DNA from: Sulfurovum sp.
GTDB lineage: Bacteria; Campylobacterota; Campylobacteria; Campylobacterales; Sulfurovaceae
Direction of reading: 5' to 3'
DNA: 64,000 nt
Assembly: GCA_023955225.1 (NCBI GenBank)
Contig: JAGSGJ010000005.1
Location: forward strand, 6,390 to 70,389
Shown here one piece after another: positions 53,143-61,187 of the stretch. Position 1 is the stretch's first letter; each line of letters opens with the position of its first letter. The translations under genes and the position numbers were made by a program. The notes under the pieces were generated by a model. That model saw only the letters and a program-made list of their open reading frames with translations, searched no databases and had not been told where the DNA came from.

Positions 53143-54066
53143 TTATGCTCCAATATTATCTTTTTTACGACGAGGTTTTTTATTATCAGTAATGGTAATA
53201 TTGGCTTCAATATAATCCATGATCTTACCTGCAATATTCTCTTCAGTAGCCTTCTCAATTCCTTCAAGTCCAGGAGAAGAATTAACCTCCATCACTAGTG
53301 GACCACGATCAGAAGGTATCATGTCTACTCCACACACACCAAGTCCCATTGCCTTTGCGGCAGCAATTGCCATAGATTTTTCCTTACGACTCAGTTTATG
53401 TATAGTGGCACTTCCTCCCTGATGTAAATTAGAGCGAAAATCACCTTCTGCTCCTTGACGCTTCATTGCACCAACTACTTGTCCACCGACAACCAATGCT
53501 CTAATATCTGCTCCACCTGCTTCTTTGATGAATTCTTGAACCAAGAGACTGACGTCCATTCCATAAAATGCATCTAAAACTGATTGTGCAGCTTTTTGTG
53601 TCTCGGCAAGTACTACACCGACACCTTGTGTTCCTTCAAGGATCTTAAGTACCAAAGGTGTCCCTCCAATGAGTTTGATCACATCTTTGGCATTGGCTTT
53701 GTTTGATGCAAAAACCGTTTTTGGCATATCTACATCATGAGTAGATAAAACCTGAAGACTTCTTAACTTGTCTCTAGAACGTGCAATAGCAAGATTACCA
53801 GCAACAGAAAATGCCCCCATTATTTCAAAGTGGCGCACCATTGCCGTCCCGTAAAAAGTTCGGCTCGCTCCAATACGAGGGATAATCGCGTCAGGTACTG
53901 GTAGCGTTTCACCATCGTAAACGACTATCAACTCCCCCTTCATGATCTCAATAGTACACATCAAATAATCTATGATACGCACATTCCAACCTTTTGATTC
54001 AGCCTCTTCTACTAACCTTTGTGTTGAGTAGAGTTTTGTACTTCTGGAGAGTATGTAAACAGTCAT
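53143..54066 (-). CDS. rimK: RimK-type ATP-grasp glutamate ligase
   Basis: ATP-grasp ligase of 307 residues adding glutamate residues to a protein or peptide C terminus; in E. coli the target is ribosomal protein S6. Seen: RIGASRTFYGTAMVRHFE, ARSRDKLRSLQVLS, KILEGTQGVGVVLAET, LVQEFIKEAGGADIRALVV, AEGDFRSNLHQGGSA and metal motif VMEVNSSPGLEGIE. A basic tail (KKPRRKKDN) is present. It overlaps the RimB-like gene by one base. The S6 role is from the family; other targets are possible. Confidence 0.92.
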   Translation of the reverse strand: MTVYILSRSTKLYSTQRLVEEAESKGWNVRIIDYLMCTIEIMKGELIVVYDGETLPVPDAIIPRIGASRTFYGTAMVRHFEIMGAFSVAGNLAIARSRDKLRSLQVLSTHDVDMPKTVFASNKANAKDVIKLIGGTPLVLKILEGTQGVGVVLAETQKAAQSVLDAFYGMDVSLLVQEFIKEAGGADIRALVVGGQVVGAMKRQGAEGDFRSNLHQGGSATIHKLSRKEKSMAIAAAKAMGLGVCGVDMIPSDRGPLVMEVNSSPGLEGIEKATEENIAGKIMDYIEANITITDNKKPRRKKDNIGA

Positions 54067-54476
54067 TATTTTTCCTTTGTTATATATTTATGAGAAACGT
54101 CTATCAGATAATGATGTGATAGGAAACGTCTTCCTATGAGCATTGGATACTTCATATTTTCTCTATTTGTCAGCGAGATCTCTGCTTCATACGTTTTACA
54201 ACCTAATTTCAACATTGATTTTACAAACACTCTTTCTTCGCTTTTTCCGTTGGAACTTTTTACGTTCTTAATTTTAAATATCGGTAACGTGAGCCTTTTC
54301 CCATGATAAGCAGGATGTACTTCATCATGTAGGGTAAATATGACTTTTTCACCTTTAATTTCAATGTCATCACAGTGCATGGAACAAGAGTCCGCTCCTG
54401 TATCTATCTTGGCATCCAAACCAAAAAGCTCTAAGCCTGGAAGATCTACTCTTTCAATATATCCTATAACTTCCAT
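54066..54476 (-). CDS. RimB-like retropepsin-fold aspartic protease
   Basis: Protein of 136 residues with a single pepsin-like catalytic motif AKIDTGADSCSMH (about residues 25-37; DTGAD) and later MLIGRRFLSHHYLIDVS. It matches the family annotated as ATP-dependent zinc protease, or RimB, where the retropepsin fold cuts poly-glutamate tails added by RimK. It lies directly before rimK in the operon, as in pseudomonad rimABK loci; no RimA is seen. Confidence 0.87.
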   Translation of the reverse strand: MEVIGYIERVDLPGLELFGLDAKIDTGADSCSMHCDDIEIKGEKVIFTLHDEVHPAYHGKRLTLPIFKIKNVKSSNGKSEERVFVKSMLKLGCKTYEAEISLTNRENMKYPMLIGRRFLSHHYLIDVSHKYITKEK

Positions 54477-54491
54477 ATTCTTTCCTTTTCT

Positions 54492-55595
54492 TTATATTTT
54501 TAGATAAAGTGTTTCTAACACTTTTAATGCATTCTCAAGTGACGCCAGAGACACTGTCTCAGCTGTTGTATGATAACCAGTAGTCGGAAGCTGAAATGTC
54601 GTTCCCTGTATCGACCCCTCACTGGCATTTGTTAAACGTCCCATCTCTGTACTCCCTAGAGAATAAAGCGGTTTACCTTCTAGGATAAATTCCTTATTGA
54701 GATTCTCTATGTATGCATCTTTATATCCATAACTTATCGAGAGTTCATCACAAATAGATTCTATTTCTTTTGTTAATGGTGAGATAAAATCTGCATTCGC
54801 ATCTTTGTTTCGTAGTACTATATGCTGTGAATTAGCATCTTCTCTACTACGAAATGGGCTGGTATCAAGTACCAAAAGTGAATCTGTAGTAACATCTTTC
54901 CCTCTGAACCATTCGAGTAAAAAACGCCAGCTTTTACCTACTTCTTCCTGTGCAGTGAAAAAAGCTCTGCCCTGATATCCTCTTTCATACAAAAATAGAA
55001 TGATGGCAGCACTGAGTACGTTGTCCAATTGTGCAGAAAGATAACCATCTTCATAGGTAAGCGTATCCACATATGCTACAGGGGTCCCCGCATGTAAATG
55101 CTCCAAACCTCTTACATTGAAGAGGAGGTTTGATCTGCGTTCACACAAATATGCATTGTCAATGGTTCCCAAACCCAAGTATGCCCCAGACCAGGGATCA
55201 TAGGCTTGAACACGCTGATTGATGAATCGTCCCATGATATCCTTATAGGTCTTTTCTGCTACAGAATCTCCTGTCAGGTCTCCTCTGTTTTGTGCGATAA
55301 AAGCGGCATACTGAAATTCATTTGGTCCAGTACATACAAGGCCATGTCTGTCTATATGTGCAGAGATCATGCCACTATCGGGGTCATCTCCATCTGCCAC
55401 AAGTAGACCTTCATAAAGGGTTGCCTTGATACCTATTTCTTCCAACTCTCTTTTTAGTGAGAGAAAAAATGAATGTTCAGCACCTACAACAGAAGGTGTC
55501 CGTATCAGCTGTTTTAGTATGTCTAGGAAACGATTTATTTCTTCCGAATTTCCTGCGATTTCTTGCATATGCTTTAAAAAAAAATTCTTTATCAT
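54492..55595 (-). CDS. M42/M18-like dinuclear zinc aminopeptidase
   Basis: Peptidase of 367 residues with a metal-binding pattern of M42/M20 clan enzymes: ISAHIDRHGLV (metal His and Asp), SAQLDNVLSAA (bridging Asp), FTAQEEVGKS (catalytic and metal Glu), LVLDTSPF, and a late His in LPTTGYHTTAETVS. A small barrel-like insertion domain is between about 95 and 200. The substrate is unknown. It is first in the operon with the RimB-like, rimK, AstE-like and PPK2 genes. Confidence 0.83.
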   Translation of the reverse strand: MIKNFFLKHMQEIAGNSEEINRFLDILKQLIRTPSVVGAEHSFFLSLKRELEEIGIKATLYEGLLVADGDDPDSGMISAHIDRHGLVCTGPNEFQYAAFIAQNRGDLTGDSVAEKTYKDIMGRFINQRVQAYDPWSGAYLGLGTIDNAYLCERRSNLLFNVRGLEHLHAGTPVAYVDTLTYEDGYLSAQLDNVLSAAIILFLYERGYQGRAFFTAQEEVGKSWRFLLEWFRGKDVTTDSLLVLDTSPFRSREDANSQHIVLRNKDANADFISPLTKEIESICDELSISYGYKDAYIENLNKEFILEGKPLYSLGSTEMGRLTNASEGSIQGTTFQLPTTGYHTTAETVSLASLENALKVLETLYLKI

Positions 55596-55639
55596 GTCCC
55601 TCGCTTCCTTTCATAATATAATAAAATTTATATCATATA

Positions 55640-55672
55640 TTACCTTCTTTAAAGGCACTAATAAGAAGGTAA
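55640..55672. promoter_or_regulatory. Inverted repeat upstream of the M42-RimK operon
   Basis: Perfect 10-base arms TTACCTTCTT / AAGAAGGTAA, 13 bases apart, 45 bases before the peptidase start codon. A+T-rich -10-like sequences (TATAAA, TATTAT) lie between it and the start. No T-run suits a terminator, so an operator is more likely. Regulator unknown. Confidence 0.4.
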
Positions 55673-55779
55673 AAAAAGCTTTTATTTACAAAGTTTTTTT
55701 GCTTTCTGTCTACTATTTAAATAAAATACAATTTAGACTGCTTTTAAGGGATAGCATAATTCCTTATTCTTTGAAAATA

Positions 55780-55887
55780 AAAACCTTATAATCTAACATA
55801 GAATATAACGTTTGTCGCTATAGCGTCATATAGGAATTCTAAAACAGCAATGAAAACGTTATAAAGTTATATATTTTATAAGGTTTT
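55780..55887. repeat. Composite palindromic repeat, copy 1
   Basis: A 46-base block at 55780-55825 (AAAACCTTATAATCTAACAT ... TAACGTTTGTCGCTATAGCG) agrees at about 40 of 46 positions with 57350-57395. It is followed after about 27 bases by the palindrome 55853-55887, whose 26-base core matches 7128-7153 and 56525-56550 exactly. The palindrome overlaps the stop of the small minus-strand gene at 55876, where it may serve as terminator. Confidence 0.7.
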
Positions 55888-56100
55888 GATTTCTTCTCTT
55901 AATTTATTTAAAGATTCAGCCATTTCAATAACTCTAATCATATCATTGACAGCATAGTCTAGCTTCCTATCTTCCCAAATCTTTTTTTCCATATTCGCAT
56001 ATTGAATTACTAGTTCAAGTTCTAAGTTTTTCCAATGTATTCGCTCGCATTCATTAAGTAAAGTGTGAAATTCTCGTTCAAGTGTTTCTAGCATAGACAT
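55876..56100 (-). CDS. Small helical protein of unknown function
   Basis: Protein of 74 residues, predicted all-helical and highly charged (MSMLETLEREFHTLLNECER ... LNKLREEIKTL), with coiled-coil-like heptads and no membrane segment. GAGGAGAAAAG precedes the ATG. Its final codons lie in a dispersed palindromic repeat. No family is recognised. It is flanked on both sides by long gene-free DNA. Confidence 0.5.
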   Translation of the reverse strand: MSMLETLEREFHTLLNECERIHWKNLELELVIQYANMEKKIWEDRKLDYAVNDMIRVIEMAESLNKLREEIKTL

Positions 56101-56139
56101 CTTTTCTCCTCTTCATTAGACACTTTTGATAATCCGAAT

Positions 56140-56242
56140 ATAGCTACTCAGAAAGCACGATGGTTGCACTTATGATTTGGACAAGGTATAAGTTTTTTAG
56201 TAAAGGAATACTCATCAACTATCGTGCTATATGAATAGCTAT
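56140..56242. repeat. Long imperfect inverted repeat
   Basis: Arms 56140-56166 and 56216-56242 pair as ATAGCTA with TAGCTAT and AGCACGATGGTTG with CAACTATCGTGCT (12 of 13), separated by a seven-base mismatch bubble, enclosing 49 bases. It could form a large stem-loop in DNA or RNA. It lies in the 658-base gene-free stretch 56101-56758, whose remaining part is A+T-rich and shows only the repeat at 56517. Confidence 0.55.
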
Positions 56243-56516
56243 TATTAGAATATTAGGTGCTAAAACTAACAGACTTAATGTTTTCGTCTTTGTTTATTTC
56301 ATTTTATAAAATAATAATATTGTTTTTCTGATAGTGTAACCAGGCAATCTTTTCATTTACTATAGAAGTTATAGTATCTAAGACCATGGCTTTCTGACCC
56401 TATTTCACAATAGGTGTAGCATTTAACTATATAACATTTTGATTATACTATACATAATGTCACATTTCTGTCATATTTATCTCTGAATTTTTATAAGTAA
56501 TTTATTATACACAAAG

Positions 56517-56552
56517 AAAAACCTCATAAAGTTATATATTTTATAAGGTTTC
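56517..56552. repeat. Dispersed palindromic repeat, solo hairpin copy 2
   Basis: AAAACCTCATAAA and TTTATAAGGTTT arms (one mismatch) around GTTATATAT. The core is identical to those at 7128-7153 and 55861-55886. It is not next to a gene end, unlike the other copies. Confidence 0.7.
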
Positions 56553-56758
56553 TAGAACAAGACATTAGTAATTGTTATAATAATGTGCTTATCTAGCAAG
56601 AACATAACAACATTGTATATTTACGTCAATATCAAGACACTTTTGATATACTTATAATACGGAAATAAGGTAGTAATAGGACATAGTGTTCCACTAATAA
56701 ATGGTTATGTATATAAAGGCAAATATTGATTAAAAAGAAAAAAATATAAGTTTGTGCA

Positions 56759-57244
56759 ATGAATATTACATTACTCAATAATGCCTTTAGCACTCTAATA
56801 ATTGTTCTTGCAAGCATCCTAACTTCTTGTTCTGTTTCACCATCATATGTGTCAGTTATGGGCGCAGATGAAAACAATCCTGATAAGGTCGCTTATGTCG
56901 TAGACTATGGTATACCCAATCAATATCGTTTAAATCTTTATGCTGTAGATGGACAAAAAGTTTTAGATGCAGCATGGAGTGCGCACTATGCGATACACCC
57001 AGGTACTCATAAATTGTGGGTTTTAGCACCGGCTGCCATCGGCGGGCCTTTTGGACTGGGAGTTCGTGTAAGTCCCAATCGTTGTTTTGTTTTTGAAATT
57101 GAATTAATTGCAGGTAAGACATATTACCTAAAATCTTTTAATAAGGGTAAGGGAGCAAGATTAGAGATTGATGGTTCAGGAGCTAGTTATATTACAGGGA
57201 AATTAGTAGACGAATCAAGATGGACTTGTTACTGGGACAAATAA
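56759..57244 (+). CDS. Predicted lipoprotein of unknown function
   Basis: Protein of 161 residues with a lipoprotein signal: STLIIVLASILTSC, lipobox LTSC at about residues 23-26. The mature part has LNLYAVDGQKVLDAAWSAHY, IHPGTHKLWVLAPAAIG, and ELIAGKTYYLKSFNKGKG, a pattern like the PEGA-type beta-rich surface proteins, though I cannot name the family. No neighbour suggests a function. It is isolated between repeats. Confidence 0.65.
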   Translation: MNITLLNNAFSTLIIVLASILTSCSVSPSYVSVMGADENNPDKVAYVVDYGIPNQYRLNLYAVDGQKVLDAAWSAHYAIHPGTHKLWVLAPAAIGGPFGLGVRVSPNRCFVFEIELIAGKTYYLKSFNKGKGARLEIDGSGASYITGKLVDESRWTCYWDK

Positions 57245-57349
57245 ATCAATAGTTACATGAATGTCTACTTCTGGCCGTAAACAGACATTGAGGTTTTTCT
57301 ATATAATATGGCGAAATTAAAACATACTTTCTCAATCCCCTGAAAAACC

Positions 57350-57472
57350 AAAACCTTATAATCTAACATATTTCATAACGTTTATCGCTGTAGCGACGTT
57401 TGTAGACCATAAATATGCAACCTCCTATAGAAAACATTATAAAATGTGCTATATAGGAGATTTTATAATGTT
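57350..57472. repeat. Composite palindromic repeat, copy 2
   Basis: The block 57350-57395 matches 55780-55825. It is followed by a perfect 13-base inverted repeat, AACATTATAAAAT (57433-57445) and ATTTTATAATGTT (57460-57472), overlapping the L,D-transpeptidase stop. A rival pair, CTCCTATA (57422-57429) with TATAGGAG (57452-57459), excludes the first. As in copy 1, the hairpin half sits at the 3' end of a minus-strand gene. Confidence 0.7.
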
Positions 57473-58166
57473 ATTCAGAGAGTTTAATTCTTTTCCAGAA
57501 ACTTGTTACTATAGCTTCAGTCCCCTGAACCAAAAGAGGTTCAGCCCTTGGATCTAACCAAAGTAACACTTCTTTTATCTCACTCTCCGACATTACTGTA
57601 CATCCAGCTGTAGGTACACTCTTTATATGGATAAAGATGCATGATCCTGCACCTTTTTTAGACTTTGCACCCTCTGTAATACCATTATGATCAACAACAA
57701 TGCCATACTTGTAGTAGTCCTTAGGAAACTTCATGCGTTCATGACTTTTATAGTCTCTTTCTATTTTAGTGCTATCTACTATCTTGTTGTAATATTTAGA
57801 ATTGACATCATCTACACAATGATCTGTCTCTTTGTAGACTTCATACGGGTAAGCTATGTTAAAAGGTGTGTATCCAAAGGCTTGCTTGAGCTTGAAGATA
57901 CCTGCGGGTGCTTTTCCGTCACCTTCTTTTTTCATGATCCCTGCATCTTTGGGTACTTCATGTAGACCTAACCCCCATCCTAAACCATTTCTACCCAGTT
58001 TGATATTTATCTTATTACCTACTTTTTGCCAACTTGTATCATGTAGTTCATAGCGTTGCAGATTACCTGTAGGTGTAGACCAATTTTTTGTCGTGACCAC
58101 CAAAAGTTGTTTTGTTTGTGCCTGTAGTGTAATCAGTGTTAGACATAGTGCAAGTACAATCTTCAT
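57471..58166 (-). CDS. L,D-transpeptidase (YkuD-like) with signal peptide
   Basis: Periplasmic catalytic domain of the L,D-transpeptidase type (231 residues), remodelling or cross-linking peptidoglycan or anchoring proteins to it. I start it at the ATG 58166 because the signal peptide MKIVLALCLTLITLQAQ begins there. Seen: GDGKAPAGIFKLKQAFGY, and the active-site segment IFIHIKSVPTAGCTVMS with the conserved His and Cys. In the helical-rod and vibrioid Campylobacterota such enzymes (Csd6/Pgp2 type) affect cell shape; that link is general. It is divergent from the antiporter gene, 16 bases apart. Confidence 0.82.
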   Translation of the reverse strand: MKIVLALCLTLITLQAQTKQLLVVTTKNWSTPTGNLQRYELHDTSWQKVGNKINIKLGRNGLGWGLGLHEVPKDAGIMKKEGDGKAPAGIFKLKQAFGYTPFNIAYPYEVYKETDHCVDDVNSKYYNKIVDSTKIERDYKSHERMKFPKDYYKYGIVVDHNGITEGAKSKKGAGSCIFIHIKSVPTAGCTVMSESEIKEVLLWLDPRAEPLLVQGTEAIVTSFWKRIKLSE

Positions 58167-58170
58167 GTGG

Positions 58171-58182
58171 TATAATCCTTCT
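58171..58182 (+). promoter_or_regulatory. Promoter placing the transcription start at the antiporter ATG
   Basis: TATAAT (58171-58176) ends six bases before the ATG at 58183, so transcription should begin at or within a base of the A of the ATG, giving a leaderless mRNA. No ribosome site exists in the 16 bases between the divergent genes. Confidence 0.5.
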
Positions 58183-59562
58183 ATGGAATATGGAATATTA
58201 TCAATAGCAATCCCGTTGCTGACAATCATTTTAGCTATTATAACAAAAGATGTGATCGTTTCACTCATGAGCGGTATATTTGCAGGTTTCTTAGTACTCA
58301 ATGCTTATAACCCTATAGATGCTTTCATCGCACTTTTTGATGGTGTCATTGCGCTTTTTTCAGAAGGATGGATAGCAAAAATGCTTCTGTTTGTCGTCAT
58401 GGTCGGTTCTATTATCAGGCTATTGTCACTTAGCGGAGCTGTAGATAGCTTTGTCGTATATTTGAGTCAAAAAGCAAAAAAGATCGACTCTCCAACAGGT
58501 GCTATGATGCTTGCATATATTGTGGGGGTGATCATTTTTATAGAGTCTTCAATCACCGCACTTGTAGCTGGAACCGTAGCCAAACCTCTCTGTGATAAAA
58601 ACGGTGTCAGTAGAGAAAAACTTGCTTACATTTGTGACTCTACTTCTGCCCCTATCTGCTCACTCATTCCACTCAATGCCTGGGGTGCGTTGCTTTTAGG
58701 CCTCATCGTTACGGCCATTGACTCTCAAGTGATCTCAGGAGATGGTATTTCTCTACTCATCTCTTCTATCCCTTATAACTTCTATTCATTCTTTACTTTA
58801 GCCATAGTTCTAGGTGTTATATTTTTAAATATTAACATTGGCCCTATGAAGTACTCTACCCCTGTACCCTACGTTGTACAGCATGATGAAGCAGATATTA
58901 AAGCAACACCATACAAAATGCTTTTACCTATTTTGGTGATGGTGATCATGGTACCTGTAGGGCTTTATTTTACAGGTGAAGGAGACATTTTTAAAGGTTC
59001 TGGCTCTACTTCAGTATACTATGCAGTGATCGTGACACTATTCTTTATGTACCTCTATTTTGTACCGACTAAAGCACTCACTCACAAAAATTATTTTAAA
59101 GGATTCTATGAAGGAATAGGAGATATGATACCTGTAGGTATGATCATGCTTTTTGCTCTCCTCATTGGAAAAGTCATTGGTGACCTGGGCACAGCCAAAT
59201 ACTTGGCACATATGCTAAGCGGAAACATCTCCCCTATGCTCATTCCTCTTCTCATCTTTTTAGTCGCGAGTATCACAGCGTTTTCTACAGGAACAAGCTG
59301 GGGAACATTTTCCATTATGATGCCGATAGGTTTGGCGTTGGGTGCAACTATGGATCTGCATATACCTTTGGTCATTGCTGCTGTCATCTCTGGAGGTATA
59401 TTCGGTGACCACTCCTCACCTATCTCTGACACGACGATCATTTCATCCATGGCTGCGGGGTGTGATCATGTAGAACACGTGAGAACACAACTGCCTTATG
59501 CACTGTTTGGCGGTGTATTGGCATCAGGCGCATTTTTAGCCGCTGGGTGGTTAACACTATGA
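58183..59562 (+). CDS. NhaC-family Na+/H+ antiporter
   Basis: Inner-membrane carrier of 459 residues, about 11-12 helices. Seen: the N-terminal PLLTIILAIITKDVIVSLMS, IIFIESSITALVAGTVAKPL, CDSTSAPICSLIPLNAWGA, FSTGTSWGTFSIMMPIG and GGIFGDHSSPISDTTIISS, which are NhaC-family motifs. The substrate could be Na+/H+ or, in some relatives, malate/lactate. The frame is open to 58093, but the family begins near MEYGILSIAIPL. It overlaps the next gene (ATGA). Confidence 0.87.
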   Translation: MEYGILSIAIPLLTIILAIITKDVIVSLMSGIFAGFLVLNAYNPIDAFIALFDGVIALFSEGWIAKMLLFVVMVGSIIRLLSLSGAVDSFVVYLSQKAKKIDSPTGAMMLAYIVGVIIFIESSITALVAGTVAKPLCDKNGVSREKLAYICDSTSAPICSLIPLNAWGALLLGLIVTAIDSQVISGDGISLLISSIPYNFYSFFTLAIVLGVIFLNINIGPMKYSTPVPYVVQHDEADIKATPYKMLLPILVMVIMVPVGLYFTGEGDIFKGSGSTSVYYAVIVTLFFMYLYFVPTKALTHKNYFKGFYEGIGDMIPVGMIMLFALLIGKVIGDLGTAKYLAHMLSGNISPMLIPLLIFLVASITAFSTGTSWGTFSIMMPIGLALGATMDLHIPLVIAAVISGGIFGDHSSPISDTTIISSMAAGCDHVEHVRTQLPYALFGGVLASGAFLAAGWLTL

Positions 59563-60122
59563 ATCTCTTAAAGTTTCTCTTTGGTATCATTATTGCTCAG
59601 GTAGCCACTTATGTATTGATTGTGTTGGCTCCTACTGAGTTAAATGTGCCTGGGTTTTTACGTTTAGTTATGCCTTTACTGATTATTTCCCTTGTTGTTG
59701 CTTTTTGGTTTAGTTCTATCGCTGGACATCACAGTAAAGATGCTATTGGTAAAGTGAAAGATGATTTTGCGAATGAACGTGATAAGTTGCGAGTCAATGC
59801 ACAACGTGCAAAAGACCGTGTCATAAAAGAAGCCCATAAGAACATTGCAAAAGAAACCCAAAAAGCCCATGCAAAAGCTAACTTCAAAGTCGGTGCTGCT
59901 TTTGCAGCTGCTTTGGGTGTTGGAGCATTATTTATTTTTGCGCAAATGGTCACTGCTGGCCTCTTGGCTATCACAGGAGCCGGTGGGGTGATGGGTGGGT
60001 ATTATTGGCGTGGAAGAAGGCTGGAGAATGAGAGACTTGCTGAGCTTGAAACTCCTAAGAACAAGAAAGTAATAGATTCAAAGTCATCACAGATTAAATT
60101 TTTGAAAGAAGACAAATCATGA
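59559..60122 (+). CDS. Membrane protein with coiled-coil of unknown function
   Basis: Protein of 187 residues starting in an ATGA overlap with the antiporter. Two helices near the N terminus (about 3-25 and 34-53), a charged helical stretch (about 55-110, with KDDFANERDKLRVNAQRAKD), a long hydrophobic stretch with GAAFAAALGVGALFIFAQMV, and a basic tail. No family is recognised. Coupling to the antiporter suggests an accessory role. lpxB begins 22 bases later. Confidence 0.65.
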   Translation: MNLLKFLFGIIIAQVATYVLIVLAPTELNVPGFLRLVMPLLIISLVVAFWFSSIAGHHSKDAIGKVKDDFANERDKLRVNAQRAKDRVIKEAHKNIAKETQKAHAKANFKVGAAFAAALGVGALFIFAQMVTAGLLAITGAGGVMGGYYWRGRRLENERLAELETPKNKKVIDSKSSQIKFLKEDKS

Positions 60123-60144
60123 GTTATACAAAAGGAAGCATTAA

Positions 60145-61185
60145 ATGAAACTTCTCGTCTCAGCCCTCGAACCCTCATCAAATCTACATTTAAAAGAGGT
60201 TCTCAAGCATACATATGATGTTGATCTACTAGGTATCTTCGACAAAGGTATAAAAGAAGGCACAGCGCTTTATGACATCAGCGAAATGGCGATCATGGGT
60301 GTGGTAGATGCCATCAAAAAGTTACGCTGGTTCTTTAAAGTGGCAGACGAGATGGTAGAATTGGCTAAAGATGCAGATAAAGTACTTTTGATGGACTCTT
60401 CAGGGTTTAACCTCCCTTTGGCTAAAAAACTAAAAGAGAAATATCCTGATAAAGAGATCATATACTACATACTACCTCAAGTATGGGCAAGTCGTCCTAA
60501 ACGTGTGAAGAAATTGGAACAGTATTGTGACAAATTGCTTGGCATACTCCCTTTTGAGATGGACTACTATAGCTCTAAAGCACAGTATGTTGGACATCCG
60601 CTACTGGATGAGGTAAACGTACATAGAAATGAAGAAGAGACCAAAGGATGCATTGCCTTTATGCCTGGGTCTCGTAAAAGTGAGATAAGCCGTCTTATGC
60701 CCATCTTTCTGGAACTGCGTAGAAAATTTCCAGAGATTCGCCCTCTGCTTGTCATTCCCCCTTCGTTTGATAGAAACAAGATAGCCAAACTCTACAGAGG
60801 AAACCGTGAATTTGAGATTGTACGTAACACACATGAAGCCCTCCGACGTGCAGAGTTCGCCTTCATATGTTCAGGTACTGCCACACTTGAAGCGGCTCTC
60901 ATAGGTACACCTTTTACACTGGCTTACATTGCTAAAAAAGTAGACTTTTTTATAGGGACAAAACTTCTGGGTATCAAGCAAGTAGGCTTGGCAAACATCA
61001 TTCTCACACATTATAATAATACGACTTTGCATAACGAGATACTCCAAGAAGAAGTTACAGTTGACAACTTGCTCAAAGAGTACTACAATACCGACCGTAA
61101 AATCTTCGCTCAAAAAGCAGAAGAGTTAAAAACATATCTTTCTCACGGAAGTTCTGAGAATGTTGCAAAAATCATAATGGAGTAA
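60145..61185 (+). CDS. lpxB: Lipid-A-disaccharide synthase
   Basis: Glycosyltransferase (GT19) joining UDP-diacylglucosamine and lipid X in lipid A synthesis, peripheral on the inner membrane; 346 residues, somewhat shorter than the 382 of E. coli. Seen: LMDSSGFNLPLAKKLK, IYYILPQVWASRPKRVKKL, LGILPFEMDYY, YVGHPLLDEV, FMPGSRKSEI and SGTATLEAALIGTP. It shares a neighbourhood with fabZ and lpxA, as in many lipid A clusters, but a QueH-like gene intervenes. Confidence 0.94.
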   Translation: MKLLVSALEPSSNLHLKEVLKHTYDVDLLGIFDKGIKEGTALYDISEMAIMGVVDAIKKLRWFFKVADEMVELAKDADKVLLMDSSGFNLPLAKKLKEKYPDKEIIYYILPQVWASRPKRVKKLEQYCDKLLGILPFEMDYYSSKAQYVGHPLLDEVNVHRNEEETKGCIAFMPGSRKSEISRLMPIFLELRRKFPEIRPLLVIPPSFDRNKIAKLYRGNREFEIVRNTHEALRRAEFAFICSGTATLEAALIGTPFTLAYIAKKVDFFIGTKLLGIKQVGLANIILTHYNNTTLHNEILQEEVTVDNLLKEYYNTDRKIFAQKAEELKTYLSHGSSENVAKIIME

Positions 61186-61187
61186 CC

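Noticed and set aside
55780..57472. Integron attC-like reading of the palindromic repeats (ATCTAAC near the left end, and GTTAGCT near gdhA).
   Set aside because: ATCTAAC fits the RYYYAAC box, but no complementary GTTAGAT lies at the other end, and the GTTAGCT at about 7066 and 8768 breaks the GTTRRRY rule. No integrase gene is present.
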